In this document: positions 47,735-56,090 of the stretch, one piece after another
How the letters are laid out: the number at the start of each line of letters is the position of its first letter
How positions within the stretch are numbered: position 1 is the stretch's first letter
Assembly: GCF_000424465.1 (NCBI RefSeq)
Contig: NZ_KE384196.1
Coordinates: 62,001 to 126,000 of the forward strand
Length of the DNA: 64,000 nucleotides
Direction of reading: 5' to 3'
Source: Butyrivibrio hungatei NK4A153
GTDB lineage: Bacteria; Bacillota; Clostridia; Lachnospirales; Lachnospiraceae
Position numbers and translations under genes: made by a program
The notes under the pieces: generated by a model
Seen by the model: only the letters and a program-made list of their open reading frames with translations
Told to the model about the DNA's origin: nothing
Databases searched by the model: none

Positions 47735-47763
47735 TTTATAAAAAAATTCGCTTAATATGTCAA
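47735..47763 (-). promoter_or_regulatory. Sigma-A promoter of the GH42-galK operon
   Basis: Minus strand: TTGACA (47763-47758), a 17-nt spacer, TATAAA (47740-47735). The leader is about 35 nt. Confidence 0.82.
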
Positions 47764-47890
47764 AAATGAGAAAAAATATTCGTATATGCAACAAACACAA
47801 GATGCAGTTTTTTATTTGATAGGAATTTCATATCAAATATAAATTGGTTTTATTTAGCAGCCAACATGAAAAATCAAGTAACAATTGCGG

Positions 47891-47919
47891 TTGACGAAAA
47901 AATGATAAAGTGCTAAATT
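47891..47919 (+). promoter_or_regulatory. Sigma-A promoter of the LacI (GanR-like) gene
   Basis: TTGACG (47891-47896), a 17-nt spacer, TAAATT (47914-47919). The palindrome TTGCGCAA lies 17 nt downstream of the -10 box. Confidence 0.7.
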
Positions 47920-47936
47920 TCAAACAAGACAACCAA

Positions 47937-47944
47937 TTGCGCAA
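47937..47944. promoter_or_regulatory. Putative LacI-family operator, copy 1
   Basis: TTGCGCAA within CCAATTGCGCAAAG, a perfect palindrome with a central CG step, placed for autorepression of the LacI gene. A related partial site, ATTGCGGTTG, lies at about 47884-47893. Confidence 0.65.
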
Positions 47945-48011
47945 AGTATAACACAGAGTTTAAAAAAAGCAAAGTATTATTTTAAATATCGATTAAAAGA
48001 GGTTTTATCGG

Positions 48012-49055
48012 ATGGGAGAGAATGAAAAAAAGAATATAACCATCGGGGATGTTGCGAAGGCGTTGGGGGTGTCAAAAACAACGGTTTCCCGTGCAATTTC
48101 CGGTAAGGGCAGAATAGGAAACGAAACAAGGAAGAGAGTCCTTGAATATATAGAAGCAAACAATTACAGGCCAAATCCAATGGCCAAAGGGCTTGCGGAC
48201 CAGAAAAAATATAATATATGCTGGGCTATTCCCGGAGATTCGAATGTGTATGCACTTCCTTTTTTTCAGAGGTGCATGGCGGGAGTTTGCGAGGTTACTA
48301 CGGCTACTGACTATGATGTCCTGATCTCGCTTGTATATGAGGATAATATTTCTCATTTAAAGAGGATCGTCGAGAATAAAAAAGTGGACGGCGTTATCCT
48401 TGGTCGAACAATGGTGGACGATCTTGCAGTTAAGTACTTAAAAAGCATGAATATTCCGTTTGTTACGGTCGGAAGCAGCAAAGAAAAGGGTGTTATTCAG
48501 GTAGATAACGATCAGGAGAATGCCTGCATGGAGATGACAACCGCTCTGATAAAATGCGGTTATAAAAAGCCGGTTCTGATCGGCGGAGCACTCGGCCACA
48601 TGGTAAATAGGACAAGACAGAAAGGGTTCGAGATGGGGCTTAAGGCAGCAGGTATCGGAGTTGAGCCGGATATGCTCTTTCTTGGAAACGAAACTTCCGA
48701 AGAAGTGGAAAAAGCAGTCGATGCAGCGATCAAAGCAGACGCAGAGTGTATAGTATGTATGGATGACAGAATATGTCGTGATGTGATATTGAAACTCAGG
48801 CGAGATGGCGTGAATATTCCCGGGGATGTCGGAGTTGCGTCTTTTTATAACAGCGATCTGCTTTCGGGAAATCAGCCTCAGGTCACAGCTCTTCAGTATG
48901 ATCCGAAGGAACTTGGAAACGTTGCGTGTAAGACGTTGCTCAGACTTATAGACGGTGAAGAGGCTCCGGAAAAGAGTCTTCTTGGCTATGAAGTATTACT
49001 GAAAGAGTCCACACAAAAAAGCGTAAATCCGATTACATTATCAAAAAAACATTGA
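48012..49055 (+). CDS. LacI family regulator of the galactoside locus
   Basis: This 347-residue protein has the LacI helix-turn-helix ITIGDVAKALGVSKTTVSRAIS and hinge (NNYRPNPMAKGL), then a sugar-binding core (EFIRST half about 65-340). It stands between the divergent GH42-galK operon and its own ABC importer. The shared TTGCGCAA palindrome before this gene and before the importer is its likely operator, with a galactoside as inducer. Confidence 0.93.
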   Translation: MGENEKKNITIGDVAKALGVSKTTVSRAISGKGRIGNETRKRVLEYIEANNYRPNPMAKGLADQKKYNICWAIPGDSNVYALPFFQRCMAGVCEVTTATDYDVLISLVYEDNISHLKRIVENKKVDGVILGRTMVDDLAVKYLKSMNIPFVTVGSSKEKGVIQVDNDQENACMEMTTALIKCGYKKPVLIGGALGHMVNRTRQKGFEMGLKAAGIGVEPDMLFLGNETSEEVEKAVDAAIKADAECIVCMDDRICRDVILKLRRDGVNIPGDVGVASFYNSDLLSGNQPQVTALQYDPKELGNVACKTLLRLIDGEEAPEKSLLGYEVLLKESTQKSVNPITLSKKH

Positions 49056-49080
49056 TACACCCCCGTAAAAAAGGTAAAAT
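49052..49080 (+). promoter_or_regulatory. Sigma-A promoter of the galactoside importer
   Basis: TTGATA (49052-49057, overlapping the LacI stop codon), a 17-nt spacer, TAAAAT (49075-49080), with the operator-like site downstream. Confidence 0.78.
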
Positions 49081-49113
49081 ATAATAGTATGGACAACCGT
49101 TTGCGTGTGATTT

Positions 49114-49121
49114 TTGCGCAA
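49114..49121. promoter_or_regulatory. Putative LacI-family operator, copy 2
   Basis: TTGCGCAA within TTTTTGCGCAATAG, identical in core to the site at 47937 and close to the predicted transcription start. A further related site, CCGTTTGCGTG, lies at about 49098-49108. Confidence 0.65.
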
Positions 49122-49177
49122 TAGTACAGGCAGAAGAACTTTTTATATTACTTATAATTGTTAGGAGGGAAACGATT

Positions 49178-50497
49178 ATGAAAAAGAAGTTTCTATCAAT
49201 TGCTTTGGCATCTATGATGGTTGCAGCTGCTATTACAGGGTGTGGCAATCCTGAGGTTGCCAATGACACGGTAGAGTCTGAAACACCAACAGCTGAAAGC
49301 TCAGGAGATAGCGGGGAAACGGATGGCGCAGCTTCTGCGGACGCAGTTCAGAACCTTATCAGCAGTACAACGGGACCGGTGGATCTTACACTTTGGGCTT
49401 CTGAGGAAGATCAGGATTTCACACAGGGAGTTATTGATGACTTCAAGGCTCTTTATCCTGATGTAACATTTAACATTACACTCGGCGCAGAGTCAGAGTC
49501 TACAGCTAAGGATAAAGTCCTTACAGACGTTGAGGCTGCTGCGGATGTATATACATTTGCACATGACCAGATTAATGACCTGGTTAATGCGGGAGCACTT
49601 CAGGAAGTATTGGCTACTTACACATATGATGTAAAGAATGCCAATGTTCAGACTTCTGTTGATGCCGCAACAGTAGGCGGAAAGCTTTATGCTTATCCTA
49701 TGACGGCAGATAACGGTTACTTTATGTTCTATAACAGTGAGGTTATCAAAGACCCTTCCAATCTTGAAGCAATGATCGCCGATGCAAAGGCTGCAGGCAA
49801 GAAGATTGCTATCGAGTTTAAGAACGGATGGTACCTTTACGGTTTCTTTAAGGCAGTCGGCCTTGACGCTACACTTAATGAAGACGGAAAGACAAACACT
49901 TGCAACTGGAACGGAGAGGGCGGTGTTGACGTATGTCAGGCAATCCTTGATGCAGTTGCTTCAGGTGTTGTTGTAAATATGGATGACGGCACTACCGTTA
50001 CAGGAATTAAGGACGGTACGGTTTGTGCGGCTATTAACGGTATCTGGAATGCACAGGTTGCACAGGATGCCTGGGGAGCAAACTACGAAGCAAGTAAGCT
50101 TCCCACAATGAAGATCGGTGGCAAAGATTGCCAGCTTTCATCATATTCCGGATTTAAGCTTATCGGTGTAAATCCTCATGCAAAGAATATCGGTTGGGCT
50201 ATGCTTCTTGCTGAGTACCTTACTTCAGAGGAAGTTCAGACAGCAAGATTTGAGGCAAGAAACCTCGGACCTTCCAATATTAATGCAGCTTCATCTGATG
50301 CGGTTAAGAGTGATAAGGCTATTTCAGCTCTTGCAGCGCAGGCACCTTTCTCAACACCTCAGGTTATTGGCGGAAATTACTGGAGTCCTGCTGAGACACT
50401 CGGGCAGATTCTTGCAAGCGGCAATCCTGACAAGACAGATCTTCAGCAACTTCTTGATACTGCAGTTGAAGGTATTACAGCACCGGTCAATGACTGA
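49178..50497 (+). CDS. Sugar ABC transporter solute-binding lipoprotein (galactoside locus)
   Basis: The 439-residue precursor has a lipoprotein signal ending AAAITGCG (Cys near 22), an acidic Ser/Thr linker to about residue 65, then a MalE/CycB-type binding protein (VDLTLWASEEDQDF). TTAGGAGGG precedes the ATG. A 12-bp hairpin follows at 50533-50566. By gene context the ligand is probably galacto-oligosaccharide, as for GanS, but maltodextrin cannot be ruled out from sequence alone. Confidence 0.92.
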   Translation: MKKKFLSIALASMMVAAAITGCGNPEVANDTVESETPTAESSGDSGETDGAASADAVQNLISSTTGPVDLTLWASEEDQDFTQGVIDDFKALYPDVTFNITLGAESESTAKDKVLTDVEAAADVYTFAHDQINDLVNAGALQEVLATYTYDVKNANVQTSVDAATVGGKLYAYPMTADNGYFMFYNSEVIKDPSNLEAMIADAKAAGKKIAIEFKNGWYLYGFFKAVGLDATLNEDGKTNTCNWNGEGGVDVCQAILDAVASGVVVNMDDGTTVTGIKDGTVCAAINGIWNAQVAQDAWGANYEASKLPTMKIGGKDCQLSSYSGFKLIGVNPHAKNIGWAMLLAEYLTSEEVQTARFEARNLGPSNINAASSDAVKSDKAISALAAQAPFSTPQVIGGNYWSPAETLGQILASGNPDKTDLQQLLDTAVEGITAPVND

Positions 50498-50532
50498 TAA
50501 TTGAATTTTGGGCTAGATACTAGCCAATGAAG

Positions 50533-50566
50533 TATAACCCCATATCGAATGAGGTATGGGGTTATA
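50533..50566 (+). other. Intercistronic hairpin after the binding-protein gene
   Basis: A perfect 12-bp stem TATAACCCCATA / TATGGGGTTATA with a 10-nt loop and a weak T run. As in the cellobiose operon, it sits between binding protein and permeases and would favour the first gene by mRNA stabilisation or partial termination. Confidence 0.75.
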
Positions 50567-50609
50567 TTTGTCAAAAAGGTAAAAGGGTAAGAGAAAGGAG
50601 TTGAGATAA

Positions 50610-52109
50610 TTGGCTAATTATAGGACTTATCCGCATAATCAGAGAAATTATCCGCGTAATCAAAAGACTGTTCGTATTAAGAAGGCTCCCAAAGTTAATC
50701 CGATCGTAAAATACTTCAAGGAATTGGGCACTTGTCTGGCAGAGGGCAGTACTTGTGTGAAACTATCGACCGTATTCATGGGATTGGGGCATATATACAA
50801 TTACCAGTTTATAAAAGGTGTGCTTGTATTTATTGTGCAGGCGCTGTTTATTGTATACCTCATTTTCGGTGCCGCACCGAATCTGGCTAAGTTCAGTACA
50901 CTCGGTACGGTGAAAAGAGAAGCCATATTCGATCCTCTGACGATGCAGAATACAGTAAATGATTATGACAATTCATTTATGATACTGCTTGGCTCGGTAG
51001 GTGCACTGTTTATTATTTTCATGTTCTTTTTATTCTGGGTAAGCAATATTAAGAGCATGTACAGGACACAGCTTCTGCTGGAGGCAAGAAAGCATGTAAA
51101 TACTTTCAGTGAAGATTTCAAAGAGCTCTTGGGCGAGAAGTTCCATATTACACTTCTTTCATTCCCTATTCTCGGCGTTATTTTGATGAATATCATCCCG
51201 ATATTGATCCTTATCACTATAGCATTTACCAATTACGACCAGAATCATCTGCCGCCGAGTGAACTGTTTACCTGGGTTGGATTCAGAAACTTTGTAAAAC
51301 TGTTTACTCAGACAACAACATCCTCTTTTGGATATGCATTCAGAAGAATTCTTGAATGGACATTTTTGTGGGCATTTTTTGCAACGGTTTCGAACTTCCT
51401 TCTTGGTCACCTTATTGCACTGCTCATCAATTCGAAACTTATCAAACTTAAAAGATTTTGGAGAACGTTATTTATAGTTACGATTGCCGTGCCACAGTTT
51501 GTAACACTTCTTTTGATAAGAAATTTCCTTGCGGATTCGGGTATTGTCAATTCTATATGTTCAAGCATGGGCATAACGGCGTTTCTTCAGAATGTAGGCC
51601 TTGTAAGTAAGAATATTTCATATATTCCGTTCCTTACCAGTCCCGGATGGGCAAAAGTTACGATTGTCATTATAAATATCTGGGTTGGTATTCCGTATCA
51701 GATACTGATTTCTACAGGTATTCTTTTGAATATTCCAAGGGACCAGATTGAGGCGGCAATGATCGACAGAGCGTCACCGTATGCGATATTTAAAAACGTA
51801 ACAATGCCTTATGTTATGTTCGTTGAGGGACCGACGCTTGTCACTGACTTTGTAAGAAATATCAATAACTTCAATATTATTTATCTGCTTACGCAGGACG
51901 TATATGTAACGACGGATCAGGCACTGGCCAATTCACACGGAAAAGAAGTAGACCTTCTCGTCACGTGGTTGTTCAGACTGACAAACGAGTATTACGATTA
52001 CAAGATGGCGTCGGTAATCGGTGTCATTGTATTCTCGATATGTTCGATATTTACTATTCTTTCATTTAGCAGAATTGTAGCAGGTGAGAGAGAGGAGGTA
52101 TTCATGTGA
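50610..52109 (+). CDS. Sugar ABC transporter permease, MalF/GanP type
   Basis: This 499-residue inner-membrane protein has a long basic N-terminal tail (about 1-45), two early helices, and a MalF-like core with the EAA loop IEAAMIDRASPYAIFKNVTMP. The start is TTG at 50610 with AAAGGAG nine bases upstream. The 3' end overlaps the next gene by one base. There is no ATPase gene nearby, so a shared one is expected. Confidence 0.92.
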   Translation: MANYRTYPHNQRNYPRNQKTVRIKKAPKVNPIVKYFKELGTCLAEGSTCVKLSTVFMGLGHIYNYQFIKGVLVFIVQALFIVYLIFGAAPNLAKFSTLGTVKREAIFDPLTMQNTVNDYDNSFMILLGSVGALFIIFMFFLFWVSNIKSMYRTQLLLEARKHVNTFSEDFKELLGEKFHITLLSFPILGVILMNIIPILILITIAFTNYDQNHLPPSELFTWVGFRNFVKLFTQTTTSSFGYAFRRILEWTFLWAFFATVSNFLLGHLIALLINSKLIKLKRFWRTLFIVTIAVPQFVTLLLIRNFLADSGIVNSICSSMGITAFLQNVGLVSKNISYIPFLTSPGWAKVTIVIINIWVGIPYQILISTGILLNIPRDQIEAAMIDRASPYAIFKNVTMPYVMFVEGPTLVTDFVRNINNFNIIYLLTQDVYVTTDQALANSHGKEVDLLVTWLFRLTNEYYDYKMASVIGVIVFSICSIFTILSFSRIVAGEREEVFM

Positions 52110-52957
52110 TGAAAGTAAAAAAATTTATTATATCAAGCCTCCTTCATATCCTGTTGGCATTTATAACATTTGTATGGATAATACCGATCATCTGGCTTGT
52201 AGTTACGGCTTTCAGCGGATATAAGGGAATAGACATATCTCATTTCTTCCCTGAGACATGGTCGGTTAAGAATTTTAGTACCATTTTGTTTAAGCCGGAC
52301 TCTGTTGTACAGTATGTGACATGGTTTAAAAATACGTTTATCATAGCAGTCTTTACTTGCATAATATCCACAGTGTTTATATTCATGGTAGGTTATGCAT
52401 TTTGCTGCCTGAGATTCCCCGGACGTAAGCAACTTATGGTATTTAGCGTTGTTTTGAATATGTTCCCCGGCGTACTTTCAATGATAGCTGTGTACTTTGT
52501 ACTTAAGTCTCTCGGACTTACAAACAGCCACATCGGTATGATCATAGTTTACTCGGCGGGTTCCGGACTTGGATTCCTCATTGTCAAAGGATTCATGGAT
52601 ACAATTCCCGTATCTCTGCGTGAGTCCGCAAGACTTGAAGGAGCCAATGAACTTCAGATCATGCTTAATATCATACTTCCTATCTGTAAACCTATAATTG
52701 TTTATCAGGTAATCGCTTCATTCCTTGTTCCGTGGGGAGATTTCGTACTCGCAAAGCTTATGCTCAATTCCGGACTTTCAAAAGACTGGACCATTGCGAT
52801 AGGACTGTACAACATGCTTGATAAGTCGCTTATCAACAAATACTTCTCAATATTCTGCGCAGGCGGACTACTCGTCTCCATCCCGATATCAATCCTGTTC
52901 CTGCTTATGCAGAAGTTCTACATCGAGGGCGTATCAGGCGGAGCGATTAAGGGCTGA
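52109..52957 (+). CDS. Sugar ABC transporter permease, MalG/GanQ type
   Basis: This 282-residue inner-membrane protein has six predicted helices, the EAA loop RESARLEGANELQIMLNIILP, and the C-terminal GVSGGAIKG. GAGGAGG lies about 10 nt before ATG 52109 (overlapping the previous stop as TGATG); GTG 52106 is an alternative start. It is the last gene of the importer, and nested inverted repeat B begins 18 nt later. Confidence 0.92.
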   Translation: MKVKKFIISSLLHILLAFITFVWIIPIIWLVVTAFSGYKGIDISHFFPETWSVKNFSTILFKPDSVVQYVTWFKNTFIIAVFTCIISTVFIFMVGYAFCCLRFPGRKQLMVFSVVLNMFPGVLSMIAVYFVLKSLGLTNSHIGMIIVYSAGSGLGFLIVKGFMDTIPVSLRESARLEGANELQIMLNIILPICKPIIVYQVIASFLVPWGDFVLAKLMLNSGLSKDWTIAIGLYNMLDKSLINKYFSIFCAGGLLVSIPISILFLLMQKFYIEGVSGGAIKG

Positions 52958-52974
52958 TTATTTATAAAAGGGAC

Positions 52975-53214
52975 GACCTATATGGCCATTCTTCACGGCC
53001 TGCAGCGACGGTATCAGTTTTGAAATGTTTGTGGTCGGCTGCGCAGTGATTTTCATAATTTTAGAAAACCCGAAAATGCCTCCTTTCGACGTTGCTCAGG
53101 GAAGTCGGCATTTTCGGGTTTTCTAAAATTTGAAAATCATCTTGCTCGTCCGAAAACTGCACATTTTAAAACTGATACCGTCGCTGCAGGCCGTGAAGAA
53201 TGGCCATACAGGTC
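52975..53214. repeat. Nested inverted repeat B (240 nt)
   Basis: The outer arms 52975-53021 and 53168-53214 are 47 nt with one mismatch (A-C). They continue with a 7-bp stem containing a G-U pair (53022-53028 with 53161-53167), then an asymmetric internal loop (53029-53046 and 53140-53160), then a 33-bp inner stem with one bulged T (53047-53080 with 53107-53139) and a 26-nt terminal loop. No gene, T-run terminator or transposase accompanies it. Confidence 0.92.
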
Positions 53215-53267
53215 TGTTGCTTGTTATATGCTGATTTTAGCAGCTACTCATATAATGCAGCAGACCT
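53210..53267. repeat. Hairpin sharing an arm with inverted repeat B
   Basis: Arms 53210-53220 and 53257-53267 form an 11-bp stem (one U-G pair), with inner pairs TTATATG / CATATAA and GCTG / CAGC. The bases AGGTC at 53210-53214 are also the end of repeat B, so the two structures compete. Confidence 0.75.
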
Positions 53268-53320
53268 CCTAATGGAAGGAATAGTTGTTTTGCATTAAAG
53301 AGAACTAATTGATATCATTA

Positions 53321-53350
53321 TAATCTGACATTAATCTGATTTTAATCTTT
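53321..53350 (+). promoter_or_regulatory. Three direct repeats, response-regulator box
   Basis: TAATCTGA at 53321, TAATCTGA at 53332 and TAATCTTT at 53343 repeat every 11 bp, the spacing bound by OmpR/PhoB-type regulators. The last copy lies just before a -10-like TATATT (53379-53384) that has no good -35, the usual arrangement at an activated promoter. Confidence 0.7.
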
Positions 53351-53435
53351 CTCAAAGGATTGTTTAATTTGGGACCTTTATATTGATTACTGTAAACAAA
53401 AGAAAACATTCTTACAAAGAGAAAGGGAATACACC

Positions 53436-53966
53436 ATGGATGAATTTGAAAAGATTGAAAAATTAAGAGCTAGAGCAAACGTAACATATGAAGAGGCTAA
53501 GGCGGCACTTGCTGAGGCAAACGGAGACCTTCTTGATGCGATGATCGTTTTGGAAAAAGAGGGCAAGGTTGCAAAGCCTGAGCAGCAGGTACATTCCACA
53601 GAATATACACGTGAGCCCGGATATGAGATGGTTCCCGTAGGTGATGGTAAGGACTGCGGTGAGAGTTTTGGAACCAAGTTCAAAGAAATCGTTAAGAAAG
53701 TGATCGACTATCTTTCAAACAATCATATGAAAGTTTCGCATCACGATGAGCAGGTGATCGACCTTCCTCTTTGGACGGCGGTTTTGATATTGGTACTCGG
53801 CTGGTGGTTTGTATTTGTACTTATTGTAATTTCATTGTTCTTTGACTGGAATTATAAGTTCTATGGAAAAAATAATCTGCAGGGCGCAAATAATGTGATG
53901 GATAAGGCGAAAGAGACTGCAGAACAGGTTAAGGAAGAATTTCATCACAATTCTTCGGAATCATAA
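53436..53966 (+). CDS. UBA-like/DUF4342 small membrane protein
   Basis: This 176-residue protein has a UBA-like N-terminal domain (residues about 1-45; VTYEEAKAALAEANGDLLDA), a linker, a C-terminal DUF4342-like part with basic residues, one or two membrane helices (about 110-135, WTAVLILVLGWWFVFVLIVI) and an acidic tail. It lies 31 nt before an OmpR-type regulator and appears to be the first gene of that operon, downstream of the 11-bp repeats. It may sense or assist envelope signals; function unproven. Confidence 0.8.
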   Translation: MDEFEKIEKLRARANVTYEEAKAALAEANGDLLDAMIVLEKEGKVAKPEQQVHSTEYTREPGYEMVPVGDGKDCGESFGTKFKEIVKKVIDYLSNNHMKVSHHDEQVIDLPLWTAVLILVLGWWFVFVLIVISLFFDWNYKFYGKNNLQGANNVMDKAKETAEQVKEEFHHNSSES

Positions 53967-53997
53967 CAGTTTTGACTAAATACGACAGGAGTATTAA

Positions 53998-54717
53998 ATG
54001 GCGGCACATTTACTTATAGTTGAAGATGAGGACAAACTTGCAAGGTTTGTCGAACTTGAATTGCAGCATGAAGGGTATGAAGTGAGCAAAGCGGCCGATG
54101 GCCGCGAAGGCCTTAGGATGGCAACCGAAGGAAACTACGACCTTATTTTGCTTGATATCATGCTGCCGGGTTTAAACGGACTGGAAGTACTAAGGCGATT
54201 GATGCAGGATAATCCGACGCCGACGATTCTTTTGACCGCACGTGACGAAGTCATGGATAAAGTATCGGGACTCGATGGCGGGGCTGTGGACTATATCACA
54301 AAGCCTTTTGCCATTGAGGAACTTCTTGCAAGAGTCAGGGTTGCGCTTAAGCTTCACGGAAAGGTGAGCGCTGAGAGCGCAGCTAAAGGCACTTCCGACG
54401 CAAATGAAGAAGGCGTTTATACCTGGCAGAAACTAAAACTTGATGAGAAAAAGCGGGAGGTTACTTATGACGGCCATATAATTTCGCTTACAAACCGTGA
54501 GTTTTTGATGCTTGAAATGCTTCTAAAGAATAAAGACATTGTGCTTTCGAGGGACACTCTTCTTGAGAAAGTGTGCGGCTATGACTATGTCGGTGAAACC
54601 AATATGATCGATGTATATATAAGATATCTGCGCTCAAAGATTGATGATGCGTTTGATGTTAATATGATCACGACCGTGAGGGGAGTAGGCTATGTCATCA
54701 AATCCGATGCAGAATAA
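53998..54717 (+). CDS. OmpR-family response regulator
   Basis: This 239-residue protein has a receiver domain with the phospho-acceptor Asp near residue 53 (LLDIMLPG), Lys in ITKPF, and a winged-helix domain (about 140-235; SLTNREFLMLEMLLKN, DVYIRYLRSKI, VRGVGYVI). It overlaps the histidine kinase gene by 26 bp and is probably its partner. The three TAATCTGA repeats upstream of the operon fit autoregulation. Confidence 0.96.
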   Translation: MAAHLLIVEDEDKLARFVELELQHEGYEVSKAADGREGLRMATEGNYDLILLDIMLPGLNGLEVLRRLMQDNPTPTILLTARDEVMDKVSGLDGGAVDYITKPFAIEELLARVRVALKLHGKVSAESAAKGTSDANEEGVYTWQKLKLDEKKREVTYDGHIISLTNREFLMLEMLLKNKDIVLSRDTLLEKVCGYDYVGETNMIDVYIRYLRSKIDDAFDVNMITTVRGVGYVIKSDAE

Positions 54718-55954
54718 TGTTCGCCCGTCAAAAAAAATGACGTCTATCGCGCATCATATCGTGGGTCAGATAAGCCTGGCAAAGACGAAAGTATATTTAA
54801 AAACGGATCTGCTCATGTTCATCCTGCTGAACGCGGGATGGGCATATATGAAAGAGCTGGAGGTTATCGGGGAATTTTCCCTTTTTAATCATAATCGCAG
54901 CTTATATTCGGAAACAGGGCATTTGAGCGATATATGCTATCGTGTTTTTTCAACGGACGGGGAAATGCTTATGTCCGCCGAATTTTTTATGATAGCTTTC
55001 AGAATAGCTGTCTTTGTGGCGGCACTTTTTGTATTGCAGATGATAGGACTTATGCTTTCGCTTCCGATCGTGTTTAGAAAGGCACATCGCACGCTCAGAC
55101 CGATAAGAGAGATTGCGGAGAAAGCGGATGAGCTGAACAGACTCGCTTTTTCGGAGGATAAATTCAGGCATATAGAGGATGCGATAGAACATGCGGATCC
55201 GGAGGGAACGATAAACCTTAACGACAGGGACCTTCTTGGAATAGAACAGGCGGTTAATCATCTGATAGCGAGACTTCAGGATTCATACAGGCAGCAGGCG
55301 CGCTTTGTAAATGACGCGTCACACGAGCTCAGAACTCCTATAGCGGTTATCAGGGGATACGCAGGAATGCTGGAGCGATGGGGCAGGTCTGATGAAAAAG
55401 TGCTTGATGAGTCGATCGCGGCTATATCTAATGAAGCCGAGCACATGAACCACCTGGTTGAGCAGCTTCTTTTCCTTGCGAGGGGCGACAGCGGAAAGAC
55501 CGTATTGCAAAAAGAGAGCATTCTCTTAAATGAACTGATGAAGGAAATATATGAGGAATCATTTTTAATAGATGAAGAGCATCCGTACAGGTTTAGGGAT
55601 GCTTCGGAACTTATAACGATCGATGCCGACCGTACGCTTCTTAAGCAGGCGGTGCGCATACTTGTGGATAATGCCGCAAAATATACGAATAAAAACGATG
55701 AGATAATACTTGGAGTTGGGCGTACCGAAGACGACAGGCCGTATCTGATGGTGCAGGATACTGGTATAGGTATGACTCAAACAGATGTTGAGCATATGTT
55801 TGAAAGGTTCTACAGAGCCGATGAAGCCAGAAGTTTTCAGGGGACGGGACTTGGCCTTTCAATAGCAAAATGGATAGTTGACAGGCATGGCGGACACTTT
55901 GAAGTTGTTTCAAGAACGGAACTTGGAACAAGGATAATGATAGTTTTGTCTTAA
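54692..55954 (+). CDS. Sensor histidine kinase
   Basis: This 420-residue kinase has two membrane segments (about 29-45 and 105-130) around a short outer loop, HAMP-like linker, HisKA with the phosphorylated His near residue 211 (ASHELRTPIAV), and HATPase with DNAAKYT, DTGIGM and GTGLGLSIAKW. All boxes are intact. The start ATG 54692 lies inside the response-regulator gene after GGGGAGTAGG, so the two are translationally coupled. Confidence 0.95.
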   Translation: MSSNPMQNNVRPSKKMTSIAHHIVGQISLAKTKVYLKTDLLMFILLNAGWAYMKELEVIGEFSLFNHNRSLYSETGHLSDICYRVFSTDGEMLMSAEFFMIAFRIAVFVAALFVLQMIGLMLSLPIVFRKAHRTLRPIREIAEKADELNRLAFSEDKFRHIEDAIEHADPEGTINLNDRDLLGIEQAVNHLIARLQDSYRQQARFVNDASHELRTPIAVIRGYAGMLERWGRSDEKVLDESIAAISNEAEHMNHLVEQLLFLARGDSGKTVLQKESILLNELMKEIYEESFLIDEEHPYRFRDASELITIDADRTLLKQAVRILVDNAAKYTNKNDEIILGVGRTEDDRPYLMVQDTGIGMTQTDVEHMFERFYRADEARSFQGTGLGLSIAKWIVDRHGGHFEVVSRTELGTRIMIVLS

Positions 55955-56090
55955 AAATTGACTTAAAAAAGCATAAAGAATGAAATTGCCCTATTTATAA
56001 TTATTGAAGATGTGTGTTATACTAAGTGTGTCGGCAAAAAGTACATTTGTCTACGAAGTGGCATTTTGATATTTAGGAGAATAAGGGCTT

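Noticed and set aside
52975-53267. Retron msr-msd or transposon end
   Set aside because: There is no reverse transcriptase or transposase nearby, no target-site duplication, and no conserved branching-G context that I can see.
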